Shown here: positions 34,024 through 46,767 of the stretch, piece after piece
Numbering within the stretch: the stretch's first letter is position 1
Layout: each line of letters opens with the position of its first letter
Source of the DNA: Malus domestica
Lineage: Eukaryota; Streptophyta; Magnoliopsida; Rosales; Rosaceae
DNA length: 64,000 nucleotides
Reading direction: 5' to 3'
NCBI RefSeq assembly: GCF_042453785.1
Contig: NC_091661.1
Coordinates: forward strand, 29,379,501 to 29,443,500
The notes under the pieces: generated by a model
What the model saw: the letters and a program-made list of their open reading frames with translations, nothing else
Database searches by the model: none
What the model was told of the DNA's origin: nothing
Made by a program: the position numbers and the translations under genes

Positions 34024-37000
34024 ATGAGGCCGATTTTTTGCGGGAATTTTGAATATGATGCTCGACAGAATGAATTGGAGCGGCTGTTTGGTAGATATGG
34101 GAAAGTTGATAGGGTCGATATGAAGTCTGGTGAGTACACTTTTTAGTTCTCTTCGTCTCTGTACTGTGCTTATTTCACTTGTGGTACCAACATTTAACCC
34201 TCTCCCACAAATGATGCATCTGTTCTCCTCAAAAATACTCAAAGCATCCTCTACTTCACATGGCAAAGCACCATGAAGCTGGATAGTCAACTCAGATTTT
34301 ATATGAGATTTCGTCCTCTAGTTTTGATCCTGAAAGAGTTATGAATAATTTTATTTTATTTGAACTAGGGAATTGAAACCCAAAATGAGGACTGACTTCT
34401 AAACTCACACAGGCGAGCCATATATTTATGCTTCAAAATTTTACTGCACTTTTACAGCTTGGATGTGTGGTAAGATTTGAGGTGTGAAAGTGATTTTAGC
34501 AACTTTGGTAAATAAATAATTTCTAATTCTTTTGGGATCAAAATTAAAGGATGAATTCTAATACAACATCTTCAAAATTTTAAATTTCTTTATTTCCGGA
34601 ATTGACACGAATGATTGTAAACATGTTCTAGATTCTGAATCGTGCATTCCTATTTCACCCAGTTTTGAGTTGGGTACTTAAAAGCAACTTTGTCTAGATT
34701 TATCATGCATTGAGGTTCTTGGTATACTGATTTGATTTTTGAGGTTTGAGGGATGAACATCACTATAATTTGTTACTCTGTTCAAATTATTGTCTGGGTG
34801 AGGAGTCTGTTGGAAGACAAGAAAACACTGGATTGAAATTGTGCATGCATGTAACCTGCAGTGAAATAAACTTTTAGTAACAATCATTTAGCCCTCTACG
34901 AGAAGCAAAACTGGTTCTTACTGCTGAAAGGCAACTCAACTACAGCATGTCTGCATCTGTAACCGTGGCACCTCCAGTACGCTGTTTCATCAGCAGTCCG
35001 GCCGAAGAATCATCCGGTCTGCATTTCTCAGTGGCAGCTGTCTTCCTTGTTGAGTTCCTGTGGGGGTTCCGGATACGTTTAAGAAAAAGCATGTATTTTT
35101 TGACGCATAAACCCCCATACTCAACATTTTCTTTGACGCAGGATTATCTTGGGATATCCATAATCCTCCAGGCTAGTGGATGGGCTCTTCAGAATTTCGT
35201 TTCTTGCTTGTGATGAGCTTCCTCTTCTTGTTTTCAAGAAGAGTCACTCTGATCTGCAATTGCACTACCGCCATCCCACGTTTTCCAGTCACAATTGCCT
35301 TTCATTCCTCACGACCTTCGCCCAGCCCTCAATCACAATTGAAACACTGCCAATCCCATGGACGGGGCAGCCGATTAGATGGAGAAGGCACTCTCTTTAC
35401 ATTGACCCACCATGAGACATCCACTTTTGGATTCTTGTCCCTTGACATCATTTAGTTCATAACGCAAGGTCTGTTACTAATTTTATTGGTCACTTAGTTT
35501 ATAGATTTCCCGGAGGTTGCCTCACTGTTTAATTAGGATAGAATCTAGGTGGTTTGTATATTGTCGAAAGGAGCAATGCCGCCTCTTATTGAAGAATCCT
35601 TGTACGGGGGAAATCTTACCTTTGCTTGGCAAAAATACATGGCATTTGTTGCCAGTCCATAATGTTGTACTTTACTTTTTTACAGGGTTTGCTTTCATCT
35701 ATATGGAGGATGAGAGAGATGCTGAATATGCCATTCGGGGACTTGACCGAAAAGAATTTGGTCAAAAAGGACGCAGGCTACGTGTCGAATGGACAAAGGT
35801 AGCAAATGTAGGCCATTTTTATCACTATTTAGTTTTGTCACTGTTTGTTAGTTGTTTTTTCAAGTGTGTCCTGGTTTTAGCACTTTTATGTTTTGTATTG
35901 TAGCAAGAACGTGGTACTAGAAGACCTGGTGCATCAAGAAGATCTTCGACTAATACAAGACCTTCAAAGACCTTGTTCGTCATAAATTTTGATCCATATC
36001 ACACAAGGACCAAGGATTTGGAGAGGCACTTTGATTCATATGGGAAAATCGTCAGTGTAAGGATCAGAAGAAATTTTGCATTTGTTCAATATGAGTCGCA
36101 AGAGGATGCTACCAGGGCATTGGAAGCTACAAACATGAGGTGGATATCCCCGTTCTCTCACTCTCTCTCTCTTCCTTATCTTTGTCCATCTCTGTTTTTT
36201 CTTAGTTAATGGGTCATCTTGATTTAAAGTTCAATTTTGGCTGATAATGTATATTTTTGCAGCAAGTTGATGGATCGAGTTATATCAGTGGAATATGCAG
36301 TTCGTGATGATGATGAAAGAAAAGATGGATTTAGCCCTGACCGGAGAAGTCGTGATAGGTCTCCAGACAGAGGTCGTGATAGAAGAAGGTCCCCAAGTCC
36401 CTACAAAAGAGAGAGAGGTAGCCCTGATTATGGTCGTGGCCCTAGCCCTGGCGCCTACCGGAGAGAGAGGGGCAGTCCTGATTATGGACGTGGAGCAAGT
36501 CCTTATAGAAGGGAGAGAGTAAGTCCTGACTATGGCTGTGGGCGCAGCCCGAGTCCATATAGGAGGGACAGGTCTGATCATGGCCGCGTCTCTAGTCATA
36601 GTCCTAGAAAAGAAAGGGTGAGTGCTGACCTTGTTCGTGATCGTAGCCGTAGCCGTAGTCCTTATGGAAGAGAGAAGATTGGGGTAGGCAATGGCCATGG
36701 TCCCAGTCGGAGCCCATATAAGAGAGAGAGGGGTAGTCCTGAAAATGGTCCCAGACGTAGTCCATATAAGAGAGAAAGGGATAGTCCTGAAATTGGCCGT
36801 CTCCCAAGCAGTAGTCCATATAAGAGAGAGAGGGCCAGTCCTGAAAATGGTCGTGGCCCCAGCGGAAGTCCTTATGAAAAGGGGAGGGCCAGTCTGGAAA
36901 ATGGTCGCGTTGCAAGCCCAAATTCTCCGCCTGAAGCTAGGGACAGCCCCAACTATGGAGGGCCTGAAAGCCCCATGAATGAGAGATATAGCAGGTTTGA

Positions 37001-37121
37001 GTTTCAATCCCACTAACCTTGCTGGATTATTAACCTTGTTAATTATCTACTCTCAGCTTCTGTTGTTTAACACTTTTCTTTTGTTAACTGCAGCCGTTCT
37101 CCACAAGCTGAGGAGGAATGA
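34024..37121 (+). CDS. RS41: RS-type SR splicing factor (RS40/RS41-like)
   Basis: Coding exons 34024-34129, 35686-35798, 35904-36139, 36263-36994, 37094-37121, 404 residues. An untranslated exon ending at 33221 is spliced to 34021. RRM1 (about 1-73) opens [21 protein letters not shown], with RNP1-like [12 protein letters not shown]2 (about 96-165) reads [18 protein letters not shown] and [10 protein letters not shown]. The rest is an RS domain with about ten repeats of the form [11 protein letters not shown](N/Y)GR. The order RRM, RRM, RS without a zinc knuckle is the plant-specific RS subfamily, and the RS repeat wording is closest to RS40/RS41. It should act in nuclear speckles in constitutive and alternative splicing. 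Intron 2 (34130-35685) is long, as in other SR genes whose long introns hold regulated alternative exons. None can be fixed here. Confidence 0.94.
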
Positions 37122-37164
37122 TCCTGAAACTTGACTTATGTTGTTCCCTTGAAAACTACCGCGG

Positions 37165-37170
37165 AATAAA
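37165..37170 (+). terminator. Candidate poly(A) signal of the SR gene
   Basis: AATAAA, 44 bp after the stop codon at 37121. Confidence 0.5.
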
Positions 37171-37793
37171 ATCGTAATGCTACTTTTGTAGTTTCTTGTG
37201 GACTTTCTTATTTGTAGTATCCGCAGTAGTTTCTGCTCAAAACTTTATGGTGGAACTTATTATTGCTGTTAAAGGAGAGGTACATTTACAGAATTGGATG
37301 TCTGGTATTTCTTGATTTCGATTTCTCGATTGATCTGTGATTGAAGAAGGTTATCGTCGTTTGCATTTTCGTCGATTGGTCTTGATTGGTTTATGTTTGT
37401 TTCTTGGCCGGCCTTGTGGGGATTTTGTTCAGCATGAATCTAAGTTTTAGGTATTAGCTCTTCGTCGTCTATGTCAACGTAGATAGTTATTTAGTTTTTA
37501 GCTGTTAGGGTTTTTGCTTTGTGTGTTTTAGATGTGGGTACAAGGGAAAGGAGGAAGAAGAATTAATAATAACAGAATTAAGAAAGTAAAAGCAACTTGA
37601 GATGGGTTTGGACTTTTAACTTTCGTTTTGTGTAATTTTCTTTGTTCATAATTTTTAGATTTCTCAGTCATTCTTCACTCTTCTATGACCATCTCTTTCG
37701 TATATTTTCTCTATTCTTAATATATTATATACAATTTATATAAATTAAAAATGAAATGATTGTCGATATATTCAAGCGAGTAAATATTTTACA

Positions 37794-38083
37794 AGCTTTT
37801 TAGTTAAAAATCAATAAGTGGTCTTTAATTTATCCACCGTAAATTATTTTGATCATTTTGTGAAAAATTTATCAATATTCTCATTAAATTGTTACGTGAC
37901 TATCTTTTTAATGATTTTTTTGTCAAACCAATCTCTTCACTTGTTGAATATTGAGTGATATTTTACGAAATGGTCATAATGATTTATGGTAGATAAATCA
38001 TGGACTATTTCTATCGATTTTATTTGTCATGGATCAAAGTGATAAGTTATGTCAATTTCAATGATCATTTTAACTAAAAAGCC
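37794..38083. mobile_element. Hairpin MITE with GGCTTTTTAGTTAAAA-type ends
   Basis: Left end AGCTTTTTAGTTAAAA and right end TTTTAACTAAAAAGCC are inverted repeats. Inner arms share GATCATTTT and (T/A)TATC-type strings. Target duplication is unclear. Confidence 0.65.
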
Positions 38084-38168
38084 TATTATATATTAAGCAA
38101 TTAAACGAGTATATATATTCTTCCAAACCTAAATTAGGCCTCTAGGCTCTAGGCATATACATAGTAAG

Positions 38169-38360
38169 GGAAAGGATCCTCTCCGAATCTCTTCATTCTA
38201 ATCCACCAAGTCCGGAAATCCAGACGGTTGAAATTTGATCCAAATGCTACAAACATGGATTCACTTTAAAAGTTATAATAACTTTAATTGTTAAATCAAA
38301 TTTCAACAAGCTAGATTCCTGAACTTAGTGGATTAAGAGGGATCCAAGGGATCCCTTTCC
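38169..38360. mobile_element. MITE, family A (Mutator-like), copy 2
   Basis: 192 bp, ends GGAAAGGATCC and GGATCCCTTTCC. The 9-bp flanks CATAGTAAG (38160-38168) and CATGGTAAG (38361-38369) match at 8 of 9 bases. The core ACTTTAAAAGTTATAATAAC is shared with 48004-48197. Confidence 0.85.
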
Positions 38361-38369
38361 CATGGTAAG

Positions 38370-41348
38370 AGACTTGTAGTTATTGGGAGTTGAATTGTTA
38401 TTTATTCTTCTTTCTTTTTTGATACAAGGGGATTGTCACTAACACTTTAAAAAGTCATCATCTTCCTTTATTTCTTTGAACAATAAGATATGCATCATGA
38501 CTTCCGTTTCTAAAATGCTTCGGGCCTAAACTTTTAATCGGACTATTGTAGCAGTAGCACCATAGGCTTCTTAAAAGCAATGGAGGATAATCGAAAGATG
38601 TTTTGGCTGACAAAACTCTATCCCAACTACGCTTTTAAACGCACTAGTATTTTTACATATCTTTCTACTTTCCGGTTTGAAGATTCAGAAATGGCAAGAT
38701 TGTTGAAAAATATCTTGCAACGTTTTTTCTTCGCAAAAGAGTCTTTAAAAAAACTTAAAGATCGCAGTTTTGATAAGTCATAGATTTGATCTGATTTCCA
38801 AAGGTGTACAAACATTAACATAAAATAAATAAATGATTGTATCGTTTTCGCCGCACCATAATTTGTTACATCTCTTGCCAAATTTGTTATCATCCTTGTT
38901 GTTAAACATTGTCCAAATCATCTAATCAATCTGTCAAACCCGACCAAGCAAATGACTCCCATTTTCTGACGTGGAAAACATTTAGATTACTTAAAATATT
39001 ATATACATGGACTGCCGACACGTGTAAATTTAATTTCCACTGTAGCACTTTGCATGTTATATGTGGAGAGATTTTCAGTGTAATAGGAATATAGGCCGAT
39101 ACATCAAGCAAGTGTTATAATACAAGTAGTTGAATACTTGGAAAAAAAAAATTTGCAATTACTTATGTTATGACACTTAGTGTATTAGACCATATTTTTG
39201 GCAGACTAAAAATTTTCTCCTTCTATGTGAACACTAATCTAGTTAATCCCTCACTAAGACAATATTTCACCCTATTCTGTGTCTCTTCCCACACTACCAA
39301 CCAAATGGGAAAATGGCTTTCGGTGAAGTAGACAATAAGCAACAAAGTGGCATCAAAAATGGCTTTTAGGGAGAAGCCAAAGTCAAAAAAGGAATTTTAA
39401 GATGCTTCTCTTCAAAGTGCTTTGTCTTAGTTCAAAGCAAACATAAGAGGGTTTAATTAATTTGTTTGAACTGAAACTTTAAGAAGTTTATCTAGATAAC
39501 ATCCCTAATTCTTTGACCAATCAATGCTAACACATAAAATTAGATCCTAATCAAATCTTGCAGACTCATAGGATTTGGATCTTTAATTAGTTTGTTGGGT
39601 ACACCAGCTTGAATGTGAACGTATATTTGGATTCTGGTCATAGGACTCATGACCCCTCATTAATTAAGCTTATCTTCTCTTTTGGATCTACCAAGACATA
39701 TATCTATTTGTTTCGACTAGGACATTTTAGTTAAGCTGTTTACACGGTAGCTTATTTGTCATCGTACTATTTGTCCAAAGTAGCCAAATTAACTAGGTTA
39801 ATTTCCTTAACTCTTTTCTCCTTTGTTTTGTAGTTGTTTTTCCTTTTTAAAAAGAAATTAAGAGAAACAAGATGGGATGCAACAACCTTCTCGTTTTACC
39901 TTCTCCACACATTGACTTTCTACATCACCCTTAAAGTTCGATTCTACAAAAACCCAACAAAATCAGAAAATTGTTAAAACCTATTCAATTAATTTTTGTC
40001 ACAATTTTAGTGTTACAGTGAAAAACATGATTCGTTTATTTATTGGATAATTGTTAGATGATGAAACAATTTTAGATGAAGTAATGATCATTAAAGATTG
40101 ACCTAGAAAATAAACAGTTTAATTCTGCAACATTGCAAGATAAGAAGAAGAGTTGAGACAGTAAAATAAGAAAGTCTAGATAAGATCTTGCTTATCATTC
40201 CTCAAGAAGATTGACGGCAGATTGCATGGTAATGAGTTCACTGTTACAGCTTTCTTTAGTCTTGTCGAGAGATCAGCTCAAAAGAATCAAGTTGAAACTT
40301 GGTCATTACTCATTAGTATCAAGGTCTGAGCGATAGCTTTCTGTAACTTGGTGGTTTTTTAGGTTGCTGCCACTGTGTTGTTGTCTTCGAATTTTTTGAT
40401 TCTGATTGATACTTTAGTTTAAGCTTTGAAAGTACAATTAATGGTCAAAAAGTAAAAGAAATACGACTCAATTGAAAAACCGTCACTCGTAGCTCACATA
40501 ATTATAAAGGAGTTAATTAGAAATTATGCGACAATTGTTTGAACTGTGCATTTTTCTGTTGTTATTGATGAGAAATGTTGGTGTTAACCAATAGTCCAAG
40601 TTCTTTTTGCACATGCCGAAGAATTTTGGGGGCATCCATGTCTTTTGTCGGCAAAGATTCATTGTGTTCTCAAAACTTTGCATCCAATTTTTCAGCACAA
40701 AGATATTTAGTCGGTGCAGGATCTAGCTAGAGCTACACTGTCATCATTACGGCATACAATTTGCCTTCTGAATTGGATTCAATGAGCTCTGTCGTGAGTA
40801 AGCTCGATCGGAAAACACGTACAAGTTTCTGCTTGTTGAATCTGTCCTTAATTTGCAGTCAATAACAAAAGCAGTTTTTAAAGTTTTTCTGAATGATATG
40901 ACAACAAAACTAAAAGTAAAAAAAAGTAGAAAAACACTTTCAATAATTCTAATTGGACTGAAGGTAATGATATTTATTAGAGGGTATGTCAACAATATGT
41001 GAATTTGTTTGTAGGTTCAAACGATGATTTTGTGATGTGATCATGTTCACTCATAACAACCTACCTTGACAGTGTAATAGGTCATTTACCATGTAAACAC
41101 CAACCTTGTTAGAATAATAACGTCACTGTGTGTTATCAACTATAAACCTAACATATTATGAAGTCATGAATTGTAAACTTGACGATTATAGTGTAACCTT
41201 ACATCTGATAATTTAGACGTTAAATGTTAATGTCATTATTGTAAAACTGTAAAACATAATGCAAGAAGTTCAAAAATAAATTACGATGTTGATAATTTCA
41301 TAACATTACAATTTTATTACAACAAAGAATACCAATATTTTTTATATT
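38370..41348. other. Intergenic, with unassigned coding-like scraps
   Basis: No gene is called. Two stretches have protein-like composition: + strand 40178-40329 (FLKKIDGRLHGNEF...) and - strand about 40560-40690 (KDMDAPKILRHVQKELGLLV, with an in-frame stop upstream). Both are short and I do not recognise them. They may be remains of a captured or decayed gene. Confidence 0.4.
39068..39226. mobile_element. Hairpin MITE, family D, copy 1
   Basis: Ends GAGATTTTCAGTGT and ...AAAATTTTCTCC. The middle shares AAGTGTTATAATACAAGTAG and its inverted partner TTATGACACTTAGTGTATTA with the copies at 50864 and 55531. Confidence 0.7.
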
Positions 41349-41485
41349 GGGAATTTTAACGAAAAACTTCTAGTACTGTTCACTTTAATGAAAAACCATA
41401 TTTTTACACTAAAAGGTCAATTATGGTACTATTCACTTTACCCTTTATTTTTTCCTTATTCAAAGTTTTCAAACTCTTTTCTTTT
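41349..41485 (+). mobile_element. MITE-like repeat, family E, copy 1 (3'-truncated)
   Basis: Starts GGGAATTTTAACGAAAAAC, then GTACTGTTCACTTTAATGAA and GGTACTATTCACTTTACC. Same order as at 52012 and, inverted, at 59089-59246. Confidence 0.75.
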
Positions 41486-44400
41486 TTATATTTACCCCTT
41501 AAAAAACCCATTATTCAAAGTATTGCTTTTCTTACAAATGTTAAGAGCACAAGGGGAACATGGTATCTTCCTTCTTTGGGCAATGTATGCGTCCACACGA
41601 TGGATAATACTTGGGTACTCCCCGGGGAGAACCCAACTTGCTGACCATATTATGTGACCCAAAAGAATTATACCACCTGGTCATTTTATACTCCTCCAGA
41701 CTATTGCAATCCTCATAACCAAACACAAACTCTCACTTTTGAACCTGTAACCAAGCACCCATCTTCTTCTTGTTGGAAAATATTAGTACTGAGATTTATT
41801 TTAGTATTTTTTTTTTGTCAAAAAGTTTATTTTAGTATTTAGGTTATGCTTGTTAGTTTATGATTTCGGCCTAAGTCATTTGAGTTATGTTTTTTGGGTT
41901 TAGTTCTTTATAAATATTACTTGTAATTTAGTTTGAGAAATCAATCATTTATAATGTAGCTTCTTGAAATTTTGTAACCGTTTCGACATTTTTATTTATT
42001 TAATAATATTTTTATTATTTTGTAAATCTCTGGACTCTGATATTTAACTTCCCCTTTCCTATGTCATGGCAAAGCTGGCCACCACATCCGCTTCTCCAAC
42101 CTCTCCTACGTCGACCCTACCCACCCACATCTCCCTTCCAACCTCTTGGTCGGCCCAACCCCAAATCCCTAATATTCTTTTATGTGGAACCTGCCCACAT
42201 CCGCCTTCAACCTGTCGGTCGGCCCCACCCCAAATCCCTCATGTTATTTTCTGTGGAAGCCATGGGAGCACCTCTGGACCTGCCCAATTACTGGTCGCGA
42301 CTCGCCACCATCTTCCTCTTCTTGCTGCCATGGTCGCATCTGGAAAGAAGAGGAGGGATTGAAGGCGGGGTCCACGAGGTTGGTTAGAAGAGGAGTGGTG
42401 AGTGGGGTGGATAGAGAAGGGAGGTCGGAGGAGGAGATGTGGATGTGGTAGCCGGAGGAGAGAAGTAGGTGGGGGTGAGATATCGGCCGCCGACGACAGC
42501 GAAGGAGAGGAAAGGTAGGCAAAGGCTGGTGAGGGAGAAAGAACATGTTTGGATACTAGAATATTGATTGTTTGGAACCAGTTTTAGTTAAGTTTAAGTG
42601 GAACACGTGTCTTTATTTGATTGTTCCACATAGGATGGTCAGTGTAAAGGCTCCTGATTGGTGAGGACCCAAGTATTGTCCCTAAACCCTAACGTCGAAG
42701 GGTCCACCGAAAGTGGTGGTCTCCTATTAAAATGACAACAAAAAATGGACATTCTAAATCCTAATGACTACAAACAAGGTCGACATGAGCAATTTGGTTA
42801 AGTTAAAAGATGATTAGTCCAAAAGACGAAGAAGAACTCGGTTTTCTTTTAGTCAAAGTACATATTTGTGAACGGAACAAATAACAAAGCATGCAGTCTT
42901 CTTTTTATTTGTGTGTTGAATGTTCTACACGTTTTTATGACAAAAATCATCTACTGTCTTTTTCTATATAATTTGACCCATTAAACAAAAAGATCTTTAG
43001 GCCTTGCGCGTAATTCTTATAATATGTAAAATAATAGGATAATGATAGAAAGGGTAAATTTACAGATAAAATTTTGAAAATTAAATAACATAAAAATCGA
43101 TGATTGGTTTATTACTTAACTGTTGATAAACTGCTTATTTTTATTGATGACACATCATTTAGTTTACAAATTTTGTCTATAAATTTAGTCTCTCTAGCAT
43201 TATCCAAAATAATATAGTATGTGTTACTATTTTATCCAAATTATGATTTGTGAATTTGATCTTTCATTTATTAACATATTTTTAAAATACAATTTTTATC
43301 TTTATTATATTATCCTTTTCTAAAAACAGTAAGAGAGAGAGAGGACGGACCAACCCACAAAGACATGCGTGTGGAACCATGAGTGCCATCCATTTGGCAA
43401 TGCTTCATTCTGATGGTGTGACGTCTAGCAAAAGGACTTTGAACGGCTTACCAGAAGAGAAGCACAATTAAAAAACGACATTCAAAGAAAAAAATCTCAA
43501 CACAAGCTGACTTTTCCCACTGGGTTGTGACTTGTGAGTCGTGACCTATGAGCTATGATGGAGTTGAACCAAATGGGGTTCAGTGCATGCATAAAGTTGA
43601 AAATACAATTGGCTCGTACCTTCAACAAAAGATGCCCTGGATATGGAACTGGTGAATCAAAAGGTTCCGTATGGAGACCACTCTGGTCTTCTAATGTGCA
43701 TGGCTGCAGACATAGAGAGATTTTTCCGTGTGACCGTCACACAAAATGGTACACCCAATGTCCCTATATAAATTGTGGGTTATGTGTGTTAAAAAGTTAA
43801 TAACTTAAAAATTAAAATTTTCCACCACTTACATAAAAACACGTAGTGTATCATCTGTGTTCCCGTCACAACTAAAAATTTCTCACAGAAATGGCCGCAG
43901 TTGAAACATCCTTGATTTGACTAATGCATGCTCGTTGCTCACAATTCATGTTCCGGATCGGAATGATTTCCATGCAACCTCAATGCCATGGATGGCATTC
44001 CACATCAATTAATGCATTGTCATATAAAAACGATAGAGTATATGATAGTCCGTGATTAACTTAAAGAGTTTCTATAAAGCATTCCAAGCATAGGTAAGTA
44101 AGTATCTCCATTGCATATTGCAAATTCGGATGAACAATGACGGCTTCTTTGGACATATCCGTAAGACCAACAAAAGAGTTAAAACCCCAGAAGGGCATGG
44201 TTTGAGCCGTTTATGTAATATCCATGACGCAAACCATTTTTTAGGCTGGCAAAGGGTATTAGTTAGATTAATCCCATTAATCTTCTCTAGCTTGTACTTA
44301 AAATGTTTTCTGCAATTTCTTTGTGTCAAAAAAGACAGCATAGGAATGGTGGGCCCAGACTGATGGGCTTTTTGGATTCATTGTATAAATTGAATCCATT

Positions 44401-45004
44401 GTATAACTGGCCAAGAGTACTATCCAACGAGTCATGTCCTAGCTCCCTGTCTCCAATGGCCTCCCACCCTGGAAATTAATCCGGTTTAGAACTTTGACTT
44501 CTAATTATATTAAATTAATCCGGTTGTTAATCTTTATCTGAATGACTAATCTTAATTATATATATATATATATATGCAAAACTCCGTCTCTGGTTTTTGA
44601 TCCCTTTCGTAAGATTCAAAAAAGTTTTAATTTAAGGTTTGAAAATGAAATGTAGAAGATGAAACAAACCGACAGTATATTTATCAACAACTTGGTTTAG
44701 CGTTTTGCTCCGGCTTTTAGCCCCTTATAATTAGAGGTGACTAATTAATTAATTGGGCTGTTAATGGGTACTTGTTAAGACTCATTTAGTTTAATTTTAC
44801 GACGAGTATCCATTATGATTTGAATGAGTGATTTGCCACCTCTCAAATACTAAGATATATATATATATCTTAGTACTGGAGAATTTGAAAGTGGATTTTA
44901 CACCCATCTCTCACTGTTATTTTCTGGCCGGTCATCACAAAGACACAACTCTAGTCCTTCCAAAGAAAAAAAGTGCCCCACTAAATTCTAAGCTCCTTAA
45001 CCCC
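41486..45004. other. Intergenic upstream of the MATE gene
   Basis: Mostly AT-rich. The 42060-42545 patch is unusually GC-rich, with long overlapping open frames on both strands and a ~60-bp internal duplication (CGGCCCAACCCCAAATCCCT and CGGCCCCACCCCAAATCCCT). No product is recognised and it is probably repeat-derived. Family F MITE copy 2 is listed separately. Confidence 0.4.
43709..43888. mobile_element. MITE-like repeat, family F, copy 2
   Basis: The ends GAGAGATTTTTCCGTGTGACC and GTCACAACTAAAAATTTCTC form an inverted repeat. The interior matches 16039-16208 closely. Confidence 0.7.
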
Positions 45005-45010
45005 TATAAA
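45005..45010 (+). promoter_or_regulatory. TATA box of the MATE gene
   Basis: TATAAA within CCCCTATAAAACCG, 78 bp upstream of the ATG. CT-rich leader (TCTCTCTCTC at about 45061-45072) follows. Confidence 0.65.
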
Positions 45011-45087
45011 ACCGCCACAATCACCCCCCTCTCAGAATCCACACCTACAATCTCTCTCAACTCTCTCTCTCTAGAAAGTAACTTACA

Positions 45088-46767
45088 ATGTGCAAAGTGA
45101 CATCTCCTCTCTGCTGCAATGGCAATTCAGACCACCATTACCTTGTCTCCATCAACGACTCAAAGGAACCCAAAACCCTAACGTCTCCATTGATATCCAA
45201 AACCATAACACCGCAACCAGAACAAGTACATAAATCACAGTTCAAACCCCACAATAAATCCCATTTTTCTTTGGCTTTAAAAGAAGCGAATTCCATAGCT
45301 GCCATAGCTTTCCCAATGATACTCACCGGCTTATTGCTTTATTTAAGGTCAATGATCTCCATGCTCTTCCTCGGCCGCCTTGGCGAGCTCGCCTTAGCGG
45401 GCGGTTCCCTCGCCGTGGGCTTCGCCAACATCACCGGTTACTCCATCCTCTCCGGCCTCGCCATGGGAATGGAACCTATCTGCGGCCAAGCTTTTGGCGC
45501 CAAAAAACACACTCTACTAGGCCTCTCTTTGCAGAGGATGGTCCTCCTCCTACTATTTACATCCTTACCCATTTCTCTTCTCTGGCTGAACATGAAGAAA
45601 ATCCTCCTCATCTGCGGCCAGGACGAAGCCATCGCCGCCGAAGCTCAGTTGTACCTCCTCTGTTCTCTCCCTGATCTTCTCGCTCAATCTTTTCTCCACC
45701 CTCTGAGAATTTACCTCAGAAGTCAATCCATCACTCTGCCTCTCACATTGTGTGCAACCCTCGCGATCATCCTTCACATTCCCATCAACTATTTACTCGT
45801 TTCCCACCTCGATTTGGGAATCAAAGGTGTTGCTCTTAGTGGGGTTTGGTCTAACTTCAACCTCGTAGCTTCCGTGATCGTATACATCATCGTCTCTGGG
45901 GTTCACAAGAAAACCTGGGGAGGGATTTCAATGGATTGTTTCGGAGAATGGAGGACTCTTCTAAATTTAGCGGTCCCCAGCTGCATTTCTGTGTGTTTAG
46001 AATGGTGGTGGTATGAGATCATGATCTTGCTCTGTGGGTTGTTAATAAATCCGAGAGCCACCGTTGCTTCAATGGGCGTTTTAATTCAAACTACCGCTTT
46101 AATCTACATATTTCCTTCTTCCTTAAGCTTCAGTGTGTCCACGAGAGTCGGCAATGAAATCGGGGCTAACAACCCGAAAAAAGCGAAACTTGCAGCCATT
46201 GTAGGGCTCTGCTTCAGCTTTATGCTAGGCCTTTCAGCTTTGGTGTTTGCAACAACGGTGAGGAACATTTGGGCAAGCATGTTTACACAAGACAAAGACA
46301 TTATAGCGCTAACATCGATGGTGTTGCCTATAATCGGGCTCTGCGAGCTCGGAAACTGCCCTCAGACGACGGGGTGCGGAGTTCTGAGAGGCACTGCAAG
46401 GCCGAAAGTCGGAGCAAACATAAACTTGGGGTGCTTTTATCTTGTCGGAATGCCGGTGGCCGTGGGTTTGGGATTCTTTCTGGGGTTTGATTTTCAGGGG
46501 CTGTGGCTCGGCCTCTTGGCGGCGGAGGGCAGCTGCGCTCTGACCATGTTGGTGGTTTTGGGTCGTACAGATTGGGAGTTTGAAGCTCGGAAAGCCAGAG
46601 AGCTGACCGGGGCTGCTGCTGCTGAGGCGGCAGTTGGTGACAGCGAAGATGTTGAGGAGGACAAGCCAAGCAAAGCTGAAATCAAGGAAGATTGTTTATG
46701 TTTATTAGGTGAGTTAGATTACGATAATAATAATAATAAAAACGATAATTATAGCTCACATGTTTAG
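45088..46767 (+). CDS. MATE (multidrug and toxic compound extrusion) family transporter
   Basis: Single exon, 559 residues. The MATE fold is plain: about 12 hydrophobic segments between residues 70 and 510 and the family motifs PMILTGLLLYLRSMISMLFLG, LSGLAMGMEPICGQAFGAKK, and later STRVGNEIGANNPKKAKL. MATE proteins export organic cations, flavonoids, hormones or citrate in exchange for H+ or Na+. The lack of introns, the loop wording EWWWYE and the charged, Asn/Asp-rich C-tail are like the DTX48-DTX50 clade (ADS1/ADP1/ABS3 type), whose members affect hormone transport, iron and senescence. Clade membership is by memory of family features. Substrate cannot be read from sequence. Start Met at 45088 follows the TATA box at 45005. 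The tail from residue 505 on has runs of Ala, Glu and Asn (AATAATAAT in DNA). Confidence 0.93.
   Translation: MCKVTSPLCCNGNSDHHYLVSINDSKEPKTLTSPLISKTITPQPEQVHKSQFKPHNKSHFSLALKEANSIAAIAFPMILTGLLLYLRSMISMLFLGRLGELALAGGSLAVGFANITGYSILSGLAMGMEPICGQAFGAKKHTLLGLSLQRMVLLLLFTSLPISLLWLNMKKILLICGQDEAIAAEAQLYLLCSLPDLLAQSFLHPLRIYLRSQSITLPLTLCATLAIILHIPINYLLVSHLDLGIKGVALSGVWSNFNLVASVIVYIIVSGVHKKTWGGISMDCFGEWRTLLNLAVPSCISVCLEWWWYEIMILLCGLLINPRATVASMGVLIQTTALIYIFPSSLSFSVSTRVGNEIGANNPKKAKLAAIVGLCFSFMLGLSALVFATTVRNIWASMFTQDKDIIALTSMVLPIIGLCELGNCPQTTGCGVLRGTARPKVGANINLGCFYLVGMPVAVGLGFFLGFDFQGLWLGLLAAEGSCALTMLVVLGRTDWEFEARKARELTGAAAAEAAVGDSEDVEEDKPSKAEIKEDCLCLLGELDYDNNNNKNDNYSSHV

Noticed and set aside
36285..37013. 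Minus-strand 242-codon frame opposite the RS domain
   Set aside because: The repeated RS codons create long open frames on the other strand. The predicted protein is an artefact of that repeat.
42061..42546. Protein-coding gene in the GC-rich patch
   Set aside because: Overlapping open frames on both strands come from low-complexity, internally duplicated sequence. No domain, splice pattern or family is recognised.
46328..46669. Minus-strand frames opposite the MATE C-terminus
   Set aside because: Shadow frames in GC-rich coding sequence, with low-complexity products.
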